The notes beneath the pieces are model-generated. The model did no database searches and was not told where the DNA came from. It saw only the letters and a program-made list of their open reading frames with translations. A stretch of DNA of 64,000 nt from NCBI GenBank assembly GCA_028023455.1, contig JAQFVV010006216.1:2638445-2702444 (forward strand), given 5' to 3'. Origin of the DNA: Epiperipatus broadwayi (lineage: Eukaryota; Onychophora; Udeonychophora; Euonychophora; Peripatidae). Shown piece by piece: positions 36,050 through 47,250 of this stretch (its first letter is position 1; every line of letters starts with the position of its first letter). The translations under genes and the position numbers were made by a program.

Positions 36050-37720
36050 ATGACTGGAAGTTTTTTGGCAGGATAAACTATCAAGAATATAAGGAGTTTG
36101 ATTTGCTATGAAAAGTAATTTTATATATTCTGTTCTTGGGATTCCTATTTTATCAATGCATATGCTCCAATGTTAGATTCAAATAGATCGGAGAAATAAA
36201 GCTCAATGTCATTAAAAAATCATTTTTTTTCTTCTTGAAGACTTTAATATAAGTATCTTAAAGTAGAGACATTAAATTTTAACTCAAAGTTATTATAAAT
36301 ACTGGCACTGTCTCTGTGGACTCAAATGGTCTGCTGACATTAAAGTTTTTCATAACATAGAACTTATATTTATCCTTGCTCAAACAATGGTATCTTATGA
36401 ACTATATTATAATTAAGAGTTAAAATGTAAAATAAGCTCATATTAAATAAGCACTTATTATTTGCAGCTAGATGGACAAATCATAAACTTATACATCCTA
36501 AGATTAAAATAATAGTTGCATTAAAAAAGATCCCACTACAAACATACTGGAAGAAATTATTATGTTAATTTTTTAAAAGCAACTATTACATGTGCTAAAT
36601 TTTAACAGCTATTAGACATTGCATTTGTCATTTTAGATTTTTAAGCTTATCATAATACTAAGGCATAGAATTCTCCTCCTAAGAAGAGACTAGGTCTCTG
36701 ACAAATGATTCTATTATTAACTCACTTGATTAAAAGAAAACATATAGATCTTTAGTTTATTACAATGATAACTGAATGTGGAGATTCATAAGCAATACAG
36801 AAATTGAAAAAAAAAAAAGCTAAATATGTTTGTTGCTCATAATAATACTTTGAAAATGATATATTCACCTGAAAAACAATATCACTATCTAAAAAAATTG
36901 TAGACATGACTCTTTTATATAATAATAAAAATAATTTTACAGATGGTAAAATTATTTTAATCTTCTGAATTGAAATGATAAAATTGAGATAAAAAAGATG
37001 TTTAATTTTAAAAAGTTAAAATAGCACTTTATAATATTGCAGATGCAGAGATATAGATTCTGATAAAATACCTGGAGAAGTTTTAAATATGATAAAATGT
37101 ATAGAGCCGTAAAGCTACGCCAGCTGATTTTAAAGGTTATTTCTACTGTTCCAATTTACAGAAAAAATAACAAGGATAAAAAAGACTATAATAATTATTA
37201 TGTAATATCAATATCTATTCTAGCAAAGATACTTTCAAAGATTTTGTTGAAGAGATGAATGGCACCACAGATTTGGTATGATTATATTGAAAGCACTAGA
37301 AACATGATTTTTGTCATCATAAAAATATTAAAAAGATATTAGGAGAAAAAGTATGATTTATATATTAGTTTTATTAATTTGGGTAAAATGATCAATACAT
37401 TTAATCAAAAGATTTATGACATTATTTATTCTTATCATACAGATTCTGTATGAAGGAATGAAAGCAAAAGCTACTATTGCTAATAAAAAATATGAAGCCT
37501 TTGAAATCCAAAATTAATGTTAAATAACAATGTATACTAATTCAAGCTTTATTTTATATTTTTATGGTAGTGGTCTTTGAAACAGTTTATTAAAGATTTC
37601 ACAATGCAGACATCTAGTTGTAATATATATTTGATAATGGAGATTTTAGTTTGAATCAATTGAAATTTGAAGACAAAAAATGTATATTCTCATTTTCTAG
37701 ATTTACAGTAAGCAGACCAT
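36050..37720 (+). pseudogene. RTE-like LINE relic with endonuclease and RT remnants
   Basis: Islands in order on the plus strand. APE-type endonuclease: 'LEDFNI' for LGDFNA, SVDSNGLLTLKFF and LIFILAQTMVSYELYYN for the 'NG..LL.F......I.NT.F' block, RWTNHKLIHPKIKI for the 'WTDH.LV..K..I' end. Then RT: 'IDSDKIPGEVLNMIK', 'IVTIYRKNNKDKKDYNNYYV' and ISILAKILSKILLKR (RT motif ISLLSI..KIL..IL..R), and LYISFINLGKMINTFNQ (motif A, with the Asp changed to Asn). Last 'ILYEGMKAKATI'. Stops throughout; dead and old. Confidence 0.72.
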
Positions 37721-37975
37721 TGTACAATTCCTACCAATTAAAAATATGATCTACAGAATTTTTTTAATGCAAACTATAAAAATTCTGGTTTAATAAGTAT
37801 TGTTCAAAAACCTAATACTTAAAAAAAAATTAAGTATTACTGAGATTAGATGTTATTAATTTCAGGATATGCATCAATTCATAGTAGAAAGGCAAACTCG
37901 GATGTTACGAGTGCAACAGAGACTCATATGTGCTGCTATTGTATTTAATAAGTTGAAAGATATGATATCTTATCA

Positions 37976-38136
37976 CAGGCAAAAATTCACTATACGCATT
38001 ACCACACCGCAAGCTAGAGTAATCAATGGATGCCAGAAAGCTTGTGCATAAAATCCCCATCCACAAGCCTTCTGGCATCCATTGATTACTCTAGCTTGCG
38101 GTGTGGCAATACCTATAATGAGTTTTTGCCTGTTTT
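37976..38136. repeat. near-perfect hairpin of the composite-foldback family
   Basis: CAGGCAAAAATTCACTATAC pairs with its near complement GTTTTTGCCTG at the outer end. The inner arms GCAAGCTAGAGTAATCAATG / CATTGATTACTCTAGCTTGC are perfect, with a loop of about 15 bp. The text is the same as in the 41-42 kb and 56-57 kb composite elements (GAGTAATCAATGGATGCCAG, TTGTGCATAAAATCCCCAT). So it is a mini-derivative or core of that family. Confidence 0.9.
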
Positions 38137-41100
38137 AATAATAGTTGTAAGCAAGCATAAGAAGTGGTGATCATGTGATGTTTATATCTTATCACAATGA
38201 TATAATTAACATAATTAAATTACTTGTATTTAAAATTGTATTTAACCTAACTTATTATAAAGAAATAATCACTGACCCACTAAAGATATACTGAAAAAAT
38301 TTCTTCATGAGAATTTTCTATAAGATTCCAGAGATCAAAAAATCAATCAAAATATTTTTCAGATTGTTAGAAGTGATGCTACTAAATCTGCTATTTTAAA
38401 AACATATCTTCATTAAATTGAGAATGTGAACCAAATGAATGATAGTAAATGTATTTTATGGTGAACTTGAAAATAGTTTTTGTGACAAAACAAATTTACT
38501 TTCATTATAAAAATTACCTAAAATTTCTCTAAAAGATGCAATATTGATTACTTTTTTTCATTAGAAAAATGAGTGAGTATAGAATGTAAAAAAAGAACTA
38601 CTGTAAAGAAAAATGCTAGTGTTGCAAAAAGTAAAATTTGCTGAAAAATAGTTAAAAAATAGCATCACTTAATATTAATAACCAGTCTAAAGATTTAGCA
38701 TGTGATATATATGGTGTATTTGTGTTTCACAGATTACAATTCTTACAATCATCGCAAAAGTCATCTTTAATTTTTTATATGTTGTTTTTTTTAATCATTG
38801 TTTTTTAATTTCAACTGAAATTACAATGACCATATTAAAGATGAATCTGCTGAAACCAACACCAACAAAAATATCTCTTCTAGATTAATGTTAACTAAAA
38901 AATAGTAATAAATTTCTTCACACAAGGACTTCAGAAACCTCAATTTAATTAACTTTTGTTTCAATGCAACTACTTAAGAAGACTTTCACAAACAGACGAG
39001 ACTACAAAAAAGATTGTTCCTGAAATTCTTATAAAACAATGAAGAATATGCTACCTCAGCTTCTTTGAAAGGAAAATAAACTAAATTTAATTATTACTTA
39101 AAATAATTTTCATGATTTTGAAATACAGAATATCATATCTAAGATCCTCTGTAAACTGATATCTTTATTAATAAATAATATAACTGTTAAATAATATTAA
39201 TATTCTCTCTCCAAATAATAATATACCCAAAAGAATCCCAAATAAGGAGGTATTTTTCTAAAAAAAAAAATATTATTAAATGTAAAAACTTTAATATAAT
39301 ATGTGACATGTAATGACACACTTAACATGCAAAAAGAAATGATTCCAACATTTCCATAAACTGAATATTTCTGATTGCAATCAGAAGTACATATCCATTT
39401 GATAAAGATATAATCAAGGAATTTTGAAAAAGTAGAAAATTCTCTAACAAACTATATAGCAATTAATAATTTTAAACAATCCTAGTCTAACATTAAGTGT
39501 CAAACTTAACACTAAATAAAAATTGCATAATATCATAAAACTTTCTCCAATATATTCTGTGTTGTCTATCTTTGAGATAAAATCAAACCAAATAAAATTC
39601 TATTACCTTCTCCCTTCATCATCAATCCATTTATAAACTAAATCATCAAAATCATTGAGGTTTACACTTTTTTAATTATGGAAGCATATTAGGACGGATT
39701 ATCAATCTATTCCCATATAGTCTACTCACTTTGCAATATCAATCTTTACATCTGTATCATCTATTTCATCAATAGAACAAAAATGACTCCAATACTTTAT
39801 TGACTATCTTAAACATTAACTTTTAATGAAACTATGCCATATCTGATGATAAAAAAACTGCCATTTTTTCCAGTTAACTTCTTAACATTCATTAAAAAAA
39901 ATAATAATAAAACAACTCTGCAAATAGCCCAATTTATTATTTATTAATAATGCCAATTCATATCCTAAGTTTTTCCAAATAATACTTACTCTTAGAAATA
40001 ATTCATCTTTATCAATGATTGATCATATATTTCTTTTAGATTAGATGCTGTCAATGCATCTCTAAAACACATTCATTTTTCAGACTGATGCTGTAAAATA
40101 ATCTGGGTATTCAATAACTATTATTATATTTTCAAGTTAATAAAAAAATTCTCTAAATTTATAATAAACCATTGTTCAATTTCCAGACTGCTCATACCTG
40201 ATATGCAAATAATATCACATTTACTATATGTGAGCTTGTTTCTTTATCATAGTGACTATATGCAAAAGAATGTACAGGTGTGTTTCTGCTCTGCAATTAA
40301 TAAAAACTTCTTGGATAAGCACAAATCTGTTTACACTTCAAATAAACAGTTTATCAATTTCTTAAATAGACAAAAATACTATTCATAAACATATTTCTAC
40401 ACAAAAATATAAAAATATTATAAGATACTCAAATAGACTATATATGGCTATTGGGAATTTCACTAGACAATTATATATCTTGATCACAATATTTATGAAT
40501 ATTTTAGAAATAAATTTACACAATCATAGAGCAGTTTTAAAAACTGTCTAATCACCTTTGAATAAGCAGCATCTCCCATATCCACTTTGAACAATGGTAG
40601 TTAGCAGATCAATCACACTAGCATATATGATAATAATTTATAAACAGATAAAAATAAACAATTCTACTTTAACTTCCTGCCAATAATTCACATATCAATA
40701 TAACAATATATGATATAATTATAAGCACTTAATATTTTATAAAACACCATGAATAGAACAAATTATGAATTAATATTATAATTTTTCTTTTGCAAATGTT
40801 ATTAAGTTTTTATTATAATTAAACCTTAAAAATTAAAATAACAGGCACACAGGACACCATAATTATGATGATTCTGACAAACCTTTTTATCAAATATGCT
40901 AATAACTAATGCTCATATTTTACAATTCAATAATAATGATTTATCCATATTTTACTTTTAGATGAAAAAAAATATTATCATACAAATATTTAAGATAAAG
41001 CTGATACTTATAATTAGTTTTTTAAAAAAATATTTTCTGAAAAATATTGCTATAATAATTCTATAGAAAATTTACTATATGAGCACATACATATATATAG

Positions 41101-41345
41101 TATTTTTGTATTGGACTATTTCCATATCTAATATGAATACTGAATATCTTTAGAAAAATTTAACTTTTACTTAAATATTTCAAATACATTCAACTGTTAT
41201 TAATATCACATCAAAAACATTAGTATATGCATCACTTAATCACCATTTCCTATGCTTGCTCATAACTGTTATCAAAACAGGCAGAACTTTCTATACGTAT
41301 TGCCACTCAGTGCAAGCCAGAGTAATCAATAGAGAATTTTGCCTG

Positions 41346-42180
41346 TTTTGATAACAGTTATGAACAAGCATAGGAAATGGTGATTATGTGATGTTTATTG
41401 GCTTAAAACCAGTCCTGCCTAATGGCTATGGTTATTAAAGAATCAAAGTCACCAAAATGTATAGATACTGAACTGAGTTCAGACTTATATGACTATATAA
41501 GCTAATGAGCTTGGATTGAAAATATTATGGTGTTTTTAATTTAAGACTCGCAGTTTTGTAGTTAAGTAGAGATAAAAGATGACTACTGGATGGTTGCATT
41601 AGGGCTCCTCACTGATGAAGGCCACAAGCCAGAAACTAGTCTGAGGATATTGGATGAGTAGGCACTAGATGGAAATTTTATGCACAAGCCTTCTGGCATC
41701 CATTGATTACTCTGGCTTGCACTGAGTGGCAATAAGTATAGAGAGTTTTGCCTGTTTTGATACCAGTTATGAGCAAGCGTAAGAAATGTGATGTTTATTG
41801 ACTTAAAACCAATCCTGCCTAATAGGATAGTGGTATCTATGGTTATTAAAGAATCAAAGTCACCAAAATATATAGATACTGAACTGAGTTCAGACCTATA
41901 TAACTATATAAGCTAATGAGCTTGGATTAAAAATATTATAGTGTTTTCAAGACTCATAGTTTTGTAGTTAAGTAGAGATAAAATGTGGCTGCTGGAGGGT
42001 TGCATTAGACCCTAAGATCTAGGTGCAGTGCTCTCAGATCCAAGGCCCCTCACTGATGAAGGCCACAAGCCAGAAACAAGTCTGGGGATATTGGATAAGT
42101 AGGCATTACATGGGGATTTTATGCACAAACCTTCTGGCATCCATTGATTACTCTTGCTTGCACTAAGTCGCAATATTTAT
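41346..42180. repeat. two tandem direct units of about 400 bp within composite element 1
   Basis: Each unit has TTATTGRCTTAAAACCARTC, AAGAATCAAAGTCACCAAAA, ATAGATACTGAACTGAGTTC, TAAGCTAATGAGCTTGGATT, TGATGAAGGCCACAAGCCAG, TTTTATGCACAARCCTTCTG and GCATCCATTGATTACTC in the same order. Unit 2 has an extra segment (AGATCTAGGTGCAGTGCTCT) absent from unit 1. Confidence 0.85.
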
Positions 42181-42204
42181 AGAGAAATAATACTTATTTT
42201 GACA

Positions 42205-42370
42205 TTAGTATATGCACAATGTTTCGAAAGGTATTATTCTCCCCTCCTCTTCAGTTGTTGCTGGCCTGACCAGTGACAGTACTAACATGGAATTTGAACC
42301 TGGACCCTTAGATTCTTGAGTATTGAATTTTAAGGTAACACTCTAACCAACTGAGCCATCCAGCCAAAGG
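42205..42370 (-). repeat. tRNA-derived (SINE-like) module
   Basis: On the minus strand it starts GGCTGGATGGCTCAGTTGGT followed by TAGAG, a good Pol III A box. About 50 bp later comes GGTTCAAATTCC, a B box (42289-42300), and then GTCAGGCCAGCAAC and CTGAAGAGGAGGGGAGAAT..CTTTCGAAAC. It resembles a tRNA-related SINE head. It is not a tRNA gene: the spacing is too long and there is no cloverleaf. Confidence 0.8.
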
Positions 42371-42759
42371 TAACAATCAGTAGAAATTTCATATACTTAT
42401 CTATGAGGTTCCTCCTGATTTCTCCGCTTTTTCCTAAGAGCAAAGTTGATTAGTGGTTTCCATACATTATGTATAGTCATACTAGGTTGGCTTATGGGAT
42501 TTTCTGCCATTGTCATGTCATAGATAAGTTGTGCATATACTAACATGTTTGATGTGCTATTACTAATAGTTGAATATATTTGGAATATTTAAATAAAAGT
42601 TAAATTTTTGATGTGCTATTACTAACAGTTGAATATATTTGGATTATTTAAATAAAAGTTAAATTTTTGTCAAGACATTCAATACTCATATTAGATGATG
42701 GAAATAGTCAAATATAAAAATACAACTAGAATATCATCATCACAAACCTTCAGGAAAAT

Positions 42760-43245
42760 ATATATAGTATGTTTTTGGATATAATTCACCAATAAAAAAC
42801 ATTATGCATATATGGGTGGGTATGTGTTAAAACTCAATGCTTTTGACCCAACGAGCGTAAAAGTGGTTTGCTCTGAGCAGGCTAATAGGATGCGTAAATT
42901 CAAGGAAGCATAGTTCATTGCTAACAAGCCCCACACTATAAACAAAAAAAATCTTATGTCCCTTGTCAAAGGAATGGAATATATAAATAGGACATTTACA
43001 TAATATGCACCTTATTTAAATGTGGTATTGTTTTCCGCAGAAAAAGACAAGCGATATGATTCTTACCATGAATATCAAAAGCATGCTCATAAAATTATAA
43101 CAATAGTAAAAACTGTATTACCTTTTTTTTTTTGGTTAAATGTTCAAAATGTTTATATATATAAATTACAGTAAACACAAGAAAACAGAAATAATATATT
43201 TTTTTGAATTACAACATATAAAACAATAAAAGCTGATTAATTTAC
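42760..43245. other. intronic sequence with a GC-richer patch
   Basis: 42835-42935 is less AT-rich (CCCAACGAGCGTAAAAGTGG, AGCAGGCTAATAGGATGCG). No repeat partner was recognised in the window and no open frame is convincing. Confidence 0.4.
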
Positions 43246-43325
43246 TTCTTTGCAATTTTAGTAAGAATGCGTAGTTGATCTTCTTCCTTAGTTTCCTTTG
43301 ACAAATTCTCCAAATATTCATCTAC
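43246..43325 (-). CDS. LIG3: DNA ligase III, internal exon (second of four seen)
   Basis: An 80-bp exon, 26 codons plus AA. It reads VDEYLENLSKETKEEDQL and then RILTKIAK, with the final AA joined to the G of the next exon to make Lys. Vertebrate LIG3 has 'VDEFL..LS..TKE..Q...L..IA..C' here. It encodes part of the alpha-helical DNA-binding domain. The acceptor ATTTCAG and donor GTAAAT are acceptable, though the donor is weaker than the others. The frame is open and in phase with both flanking exons. Confidence 0.94.
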
Positions 43326-45006
43326 CTGAAATAATAACAAACTCTATTTGTAAATATTATGCAATTTATTATACAAGAAAAATAGAAGTATATGGAATAA
43401 TTACATGTTATAAAATGTCAATTATTTTATGAATAATTTGTAATACAATTATTTAAATACTGATTTAAAAATACAAATTGGATTCAAAAAATAAGCCAAA
43501 ATATAATCAAAGAGATGATATCATTGAAGTTATAGATTCAGAAATCTTAAAAAGATCACACTGGAAACTGCAAGTAAATAAAAATCTTAACTACTGTAGA
43601 TAATCTGTTAAAGAATAGTGATATTCTAAATACATTTAAACAGTTCTTCTTGTCTGACAAAACACATTGAAGATATTTTGTTGTTAGAGACAAATACATT
43701 GCAGCATTTCTAATATAATAAAACAATAAAAATATATATAAGCATACAGACACTTAGATTTCCTGATTTTCTTAAGAAAAAAATATAAATATCAAAGATA
43801 TTTGCAAAACGAAAAATTTACTTTCATTATAGAAAGATTTTCCCAATAATTATAAAATATTTCATTGTCTATGCTCTTTAATTGCAAGATCAAATTTAAC
43901 ACAAAATACGTAAGCAATCAATAAAAAAAGTCAAAAAAAAGAATCTCAATTTGGTCAATTGAATGGAACTGTTCTGCTCAATCTGATATTTGCATGTTCA
44001 AATATTACATGACTTCCTTAGGATAGCAGTTTATTCTTGTTTTTAATTATTTGATATTGGAGAACTATCACTCTAAATCACATAAATAGAATAAATTCAC
44101 ACTTTCATATGAATTCAATTTTCTTTTTTCTTCCAAAAAGAATTTTTTCAAAAATTTCTCTGAAATTAAATTTTCCTAAAATTATTATGTTTTCAAGTAT
44201 AATGGATTATTCTATCAATTTTGGTTCTTTCACAAAATTGTGCATCTTAAAGAAAAATCATTATGTATGATTAAACCACAATTACTTAAAGGCATTTTTA
44301 ACTTGTTAGGAATTTCAAAAAGAAATTGTAAAGATATTCAATCACATTAACAAAACCAGCAATTTGACTTTATACTTAACTGCAATATATCCATCTAATA
44401 TTTGTCTTCTATTATCAATCAAGAAATAACTCCAGAATTTGACTAAAACATAATGATTAGACATAAATTCAGTATCATTTGTACATAATACTTCTCTCAA
44501 CAGTAACTATGCATATCTTACACTAGTGAATATAACTGCTTAGACATGTTTATTTTTTTTGATTGTCATAGATTATTCTGAGAATCATTTTTCTTCAAAA
44601 TATATGCCTAATGGATGATCAGCTACATGACTAAACTATTTTCGTTAATGTTGTTTGTTATATTTTCAATGCTTTCTCTGAATATATGGTATTAATATTG
44701 CCTTTAAATGATTATTGACAAAAGTCCTAAGCTTATTTTGAAATTAATTAGCAATAAATGCCCAACACTTTTATTTTTAATTGTAAATATTTATAATTAA
44801 TAATAATTTACTTAAAACAGAATAGTTAATTGTATTGTTTATAAAGTATGCTGATGATAATGATGACAAGAGTAATAAATGAATAGTTCATTACTCAAGA
44901 ATTCAAAAAATGTTTTGAGTTCCAATACTTCTGGTACATGAATCTATGAATTCTAGAGCAATTAAGCATTCAATTATGTATATTTGACAATACAGGGACC
45001 ACTTAC
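43326..45006 (-). other. LIG3 intron, about 1.7 kb
   Basis: GTAAGT donor next to 45007 and ATTTCAG acceptor next to 43325. AT-rich; no repeat or other gene recognised. The 65-codon minus frame at 43556-43753 is chance. Confidence 0.85.
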
Positions 45007-45093
45007 TTCATAAATTGTAAGATTGCTCTTCTTAGCAGGCTGACAGACTTTTGATTGTTCAAAAAATGTTTTTATTGTTTCTGCAACATCCCC
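45007..45093 (-). CDS. LIG3: DNA ligase III, internal exon (first of four seen)
   Basis: An 87-bp, 29-codon, phase-0 exon reading GDVAETIKTFFEQSKVCQ then PAKKSNLTIYE. Vertebrate LIG3 has 'GDVSETI..FFEQSK..PP..KS.LTI.E' at this place. This lies in the DNA-binding domain shared by ATP-dependent DNA ligases. Acceptor TTTCAG and donor GTAAGT are strong. The preceding exon ('..LFSRIFN...DDM..DLEQ' in vertebrates) was not recognised up to 64000, nor was the N-terminal zinc finger, so the 5' part of the gene lies beyond the window or was missed. Confidence 0.95.
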
Positions 45094-45147
45094 CTGAAAG
45101 CAAAGAGGTAAAATTATAGATATAAAATATACATCACATGATCACCA

Positions 45148-45200
45148 TTTCTATACGTATTGAATGGCAATATGTATAGAGAGTTTTGCCTGTTTTAATA
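45148..45200. repeat. small fragment of the composite-foldback family
   Basis: CATCACATGATCACCATTTC, then TATACGTATTGAATGGCAAT and AGAGAGTTTTGCCTGTTTTA, matches terminal text of the 41-kb and 37.9-kb elements. It sits 55 bp upstream of a LIG3 exon, on the acceptor side. Confidence 0.75.
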
Positions 45201-45800
45201 GAATATACACATATCAAACAATGCACAATATCTAATAATAAAACACCATTAAACAAATTGAATAGTTAATGTTAAATGTTGTAAATAAATATTATTTAAA
45301 TGCATATCAGACTAAAAATAGCAGAAAAGTTTCATCTGGGATTTAAATTTTCATATGAAAGTTTAATCTGCTAGACATTAGTAATCTTTCATATTAGGCA
45401 CAGAATGTAAAGATATTTTAAAATGTGCTGCAACACAAATACTGTTTACATAAATATAATATGCAGCACCAGATTCAATCATGGACAATAAAAATAATCC
45501 CTTCATTTTTAGTTTAATAACCAGTTTACAATAAAAAATAAATAATAATGAAACTCATTAAATATATAGAGTATAAATCAATGCTTGATATCCCAAAGTG
45601 TTTAGCAGCTTTTTAATAACATTATTGTTTGGAAAAATTATTGGATTAAGTATACATAGTTATAATAATAATTAAGATCATTCACTGTCTCTTTCCTGTC
45701 TTTACATATAGGGAAACATGAAACAACATTTGACATTTTTTACTCATGAAAATATTTGTCGGCATATATATAAAAATAAAATAAAATATCCATTATAGAA
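45201..45800. other. AT-rich non-coding stretch
   Basis: Nothing recognised. TGCATATCAGACTAAAAATA, followed by GCAGAAAAG (45301 on), recurs with changes at about 46410-46440, so a worn duplication is possible. Confidence 0.5.
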
Positions 45801-45804
45801 TAAT

Positions 45805-46015
45805 TATTGTAATAAAATAATAAAGTATAATAATATATGTTGTAAATAACTATAATAAAATGCATAAGTACTTTCAACCTTCTTCAGGTGAAAACCATAA
45901 ATTTAAATAGTTTTTAATTGAGGAAGATTATGAAAATAACTAAAAGTACTTCTGGATTTTGTTATAGTTATTTATAAGATATATTATTATTATTATTATT
46001 ATACTTTATTATTTT
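45805..46015. repeat. foldback element, about 210 bp
   Basis: The left AAAATAATAAAGTATAATAA, with TAAATAACTATAATAAAATG and AAGTACTTT, pairs with AAAGTACTTCTGGATTTTGTTATAGTTATTTATAA and the TATTATTATACTTTATTATTTT end. Arms of about 85 bp, with a (TAT)n run in the right arm. The loop holds CTTCTTCAGGTGAAAAC, a diverged GAAG-type motif. Confidence 0.8.
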
Positions 46016-46639
46016 ATGTGTGGGCATAAATACAAATGCATCTATTTTTTCTTTGAACTAATTATATTGTTTTATGCTTTTATCCAATTTATTAATGTGT
46101 TTCTATAATAATTATATTATTTCATATAAATAAACTTGTTTTTAAATAAGTGTTTGATTAATAACACCTTACATAAATTCAACATTTTTTTCCAAAATCT
46201 GGTCTCTTGGTCTATTATTCAAACATTCATATCTGCTTTTTTTTTTTAAGGTTATCAATCAACTTTTTACTTTTCTTATCTCTCTTTTACAAGCCCTTCA
46301 AAGTGTTTTTGATATTTTCACTACTTCTATCTATTCTTGATACAAATTCTCAATAAATTTCCTCAATATATACATGCTTTTCCTTAGCTACTTAATATAT
46401 TATTTAAATGCATATCAAATTAAAAAATAGCAGAAAAGCTTTATTTGGGATTTATTTTTCCAACTTATATTTTTCGGTATCTTTTAAATACAGTTTCGTT
46501 TAAATTATCAATTCTACAGCCAATAATATTTTCACTTTCTGATAAATCTACACTCCAAATAAAGCATTTATAAAATATTTATTTTAAAAAAATAACTTTA
46601 ATGACATCCAAAAAAAATTTTCAACCATTATTTTTTTAA

Positions 46640-47250
46640 AAAAGAACTTTATAATAATCCTTACAATACATCCTTAAAAGTACTAATTCCTGTATAACTT
46701 CCTGTCTAACTGGCAGTTTTAATCTTTTATCATCTCTATTTGTTGCATTTATTTTCAATCTAACTTTTTCACTAATTTTATTAATTCTATTTGATATTTT
46801 GTTAAACTTACTCTTAGACTCTGATAACATTATCACATCATTATGACTTTCCATCTTAGCAATGTAATTCCATTTTATCACAACATCAATCATTTAGTCA
46901 TTCATCTAAATATTAAATAAAATAGATAATAAAAATATCTCTGTCCTATACTATTTCTTAATTACATTTCTTTTGATAGAAACTATTTAAAGTTACAAAT
47001 GTGTTTTGAATCATAAAAAATTTTCTAATGGCCATCCTTTATTCAATCTTAATCTTACTATAAATACCCAACACAATAATCCAAATGACTCGCTCAAATT
47101 CTTTTCAAGATATCTCACTGTAATTTCATCACATGATTGGCTGCTCTTTCTAAACCCACACTGTTTTTCAAATAGAAATACATTACAATATATATATATA
47201 TATTTTATAACTTTCAACAATATTATCAGTTACACACAGAATTAAACTTA
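46640..47250 (-). pseudogene. LINE reverse transcriptase relic
   Basis: On the minus strand, from 47200 down: EKQCGFRKSSQSCDEIT (RT block 'QCGFR.GRS..DQI'). After frame breaks comes a 'SILFNI' remnant (the 'LSP.LFNI' block, about 46930). Then VIMLSESKSKFNKISNRINK and SEKVRLKINA, the segment just after the YADD box ('ADD..LLSES...L......I...GL.INA.KTK'). The YADD itself is lost ('MESHNDV'). It is in the sense direction of LIG3 and would be in its 5'-side intron. Confidence 0.72.

Larger units (their letters stand above)
41098..42729. mobile_element. composite foldback element 1 (TIRs of about 120 bp, internal tandem units, tRNA-like module)
   Basis: The left terminus (41098-about 41215) and right terminus (about 42600-42729) are inverted copies: GACTATTTCCATATCTAATA / TATTAGATGATGGAAATAGTC, and TTCAACTGTTATTAATA / TACTAACAGTTGAATATA. 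The right TIR is followed inward by a 60-bp tandem duplication (42548-42607). Inside are a small hairpin (41270-41345), two direct units of about 400 bp (about 41380-41740 and 41790-42170), and a tRNA-like module on the minus strand (42205-42370). No protein is encoded, so it is non-autonomous. It lies in a LIG3 intron. Confidence 0.8.
34796..43245 (-). other. LIG3 intron, about 8.45 kb
   Basis: Bounded by a GTAAAT donor (after 43246) and a TTTGCAG acceptor (before 34795) on the minus strand. It contains several elements that would be transcribed with LIG3: a perfect-looking hairpin MITE (35047-35210), an RTE-like LINE relic (36050-37720), a hairpin (37976-38136) and a 1.6-kb composite foldback (41098-42729). 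The remainder (38190-41097, 42730-43245) is AT-rich with nothing recognised. Confidence 0.85.

Noticed and set aside
37869-38051. 60-codon plus-strand frame ending in the hairpin
   Set aside because: Half of it is the foldback arm itself; no protein signature.
42205-42370. True tRNA gene on the minus strand
   Set aside because: A and B boxes are present, but the spacing and arms do not form a cloverleaf, there is no anticodon loop, and a diverged copy at 56091 shows it is a repeat.
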